Source: Pyronema omphalodes
Taxonomy: Eukaryota; Ascomycota; Pezizomycetes; Pezizales; Pyronemataceae
Assembly (NCBI GenBank): GCA_024516155.1
Contig: JAJJXM010000203.1
Location: 1 to 15,750 of the forward strand
Length of the DNA stretch: 15,750 nucleotides
Direction of reading: 5' to 3'
The first letter of the stretch is position 1. Each line of letters starts with the position of its first letter. This document shows positions 15,611-15,750 of the stretch, piece by piece. A program made the translations under genes and the position numbers. Under the pieces are notes generated by a model. It saw only the letters and a program-made list of their open reading frames with translations. It searched no databases and had not been told where the DNA came from.

Positions 15611-15750
15611 AGGGTTAGGGTTAGGGTTAGGGTTAGGGTTAGGGTTAGGGTTAGGGTTAGGGTTAGGGTTAGGGTTAGGGTTAGGGTTAGGGTTAGGGTT
15701 AGGGTTAGGGTTAGGGTTAGGGTTAGGGTTAGGGTTAGGGTTAGGGTTAG
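15611..15750 (+). repeat. Telomere, (TTAGGG)n
   Basis: About 23 perfect TTAGGG units running to the end of the window, G-rich strand oriented 5' to 3' toward the end. No variant units. The junction sequence is GCAATAATGAAGGGTTAGGG. This places the right side of the window at a chromosome end. Confidence 0.98.

Overview
This is the end of a eukaryotic chromosome. The last ~140 bases (15611-15750) are perfect TTAGGG repeats, G-rich strand reading outward, and almost everything inside them is Ty3/gypsy (chromovirus) retrotransposon sequence. TTAGGG telomeres, integrases with a C-terminal chromodomain, 5-bp target duplications and apparent Tf1-like self-priming together suggest a fungus. I cannot name the species. 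No host gene, tRNA, rRNA or CRISPR array was recognised.

Layout. Element A lies on the minus strand. It enters at the left edge (its 3' LTR is outside) and ends at its 5' LTR, 12534-13272. In transcription order it has the LTR, a self-priming site, gag, a -1 frameshift signal, protease, an unusual seven-unit repeat linker, reverse transcriptase, RNase H, integrase, chromodomain, and an extra ORF ('ORF3', 601 to the left edge) with Cys/His clusters. Its gag is split by Element B (5294-11645, minus strand, 6352 bp), a complete element with two 506-bp LTRs and a perfect 5-bp target duplication CTCAT. The gag reading frame is continuous across the insertion point, so B jumped into an intact stretch of A's gag. 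B's LTRs differ at about 31 of 506 positions by eye, so B is not recent. Both elements are dead: A carries six premature stops, several 1-nt indels and a 95-bp duplication in gag; B has two stops and at least five frame changes.

Between A and the telomere lie ~1.4 kb of mostly unrecognised sequence (13273-14689), then 196 bp of A-type LTR in inverted orientation (14690-14885, about 2 mismatches), then a plus-strand fragment (about 14926-15610) that looks like the 3' end of another chromovirus: the tail of an ORF3-like protein, a G-rich tract and the start of an LTR, cut off by the telomere.

Most interesting points: (1) both elements carry the same kind of -1 ribosomal frameshift cassette at the gag/pol junction (G_GGA_AAR heptamer, 5-6 nt spacer, 11-bp stem); (2) both have a primer-binding site complementary to the predicted 5' end of their own mRNA; (3) ORF3 is uninterrupted although the Pol beside it is wrecked, and its C-terminus resembles that of the telomere-proximal fragment; (4) a 75-86-bp tandem array sits inside Pol between protease and RT.
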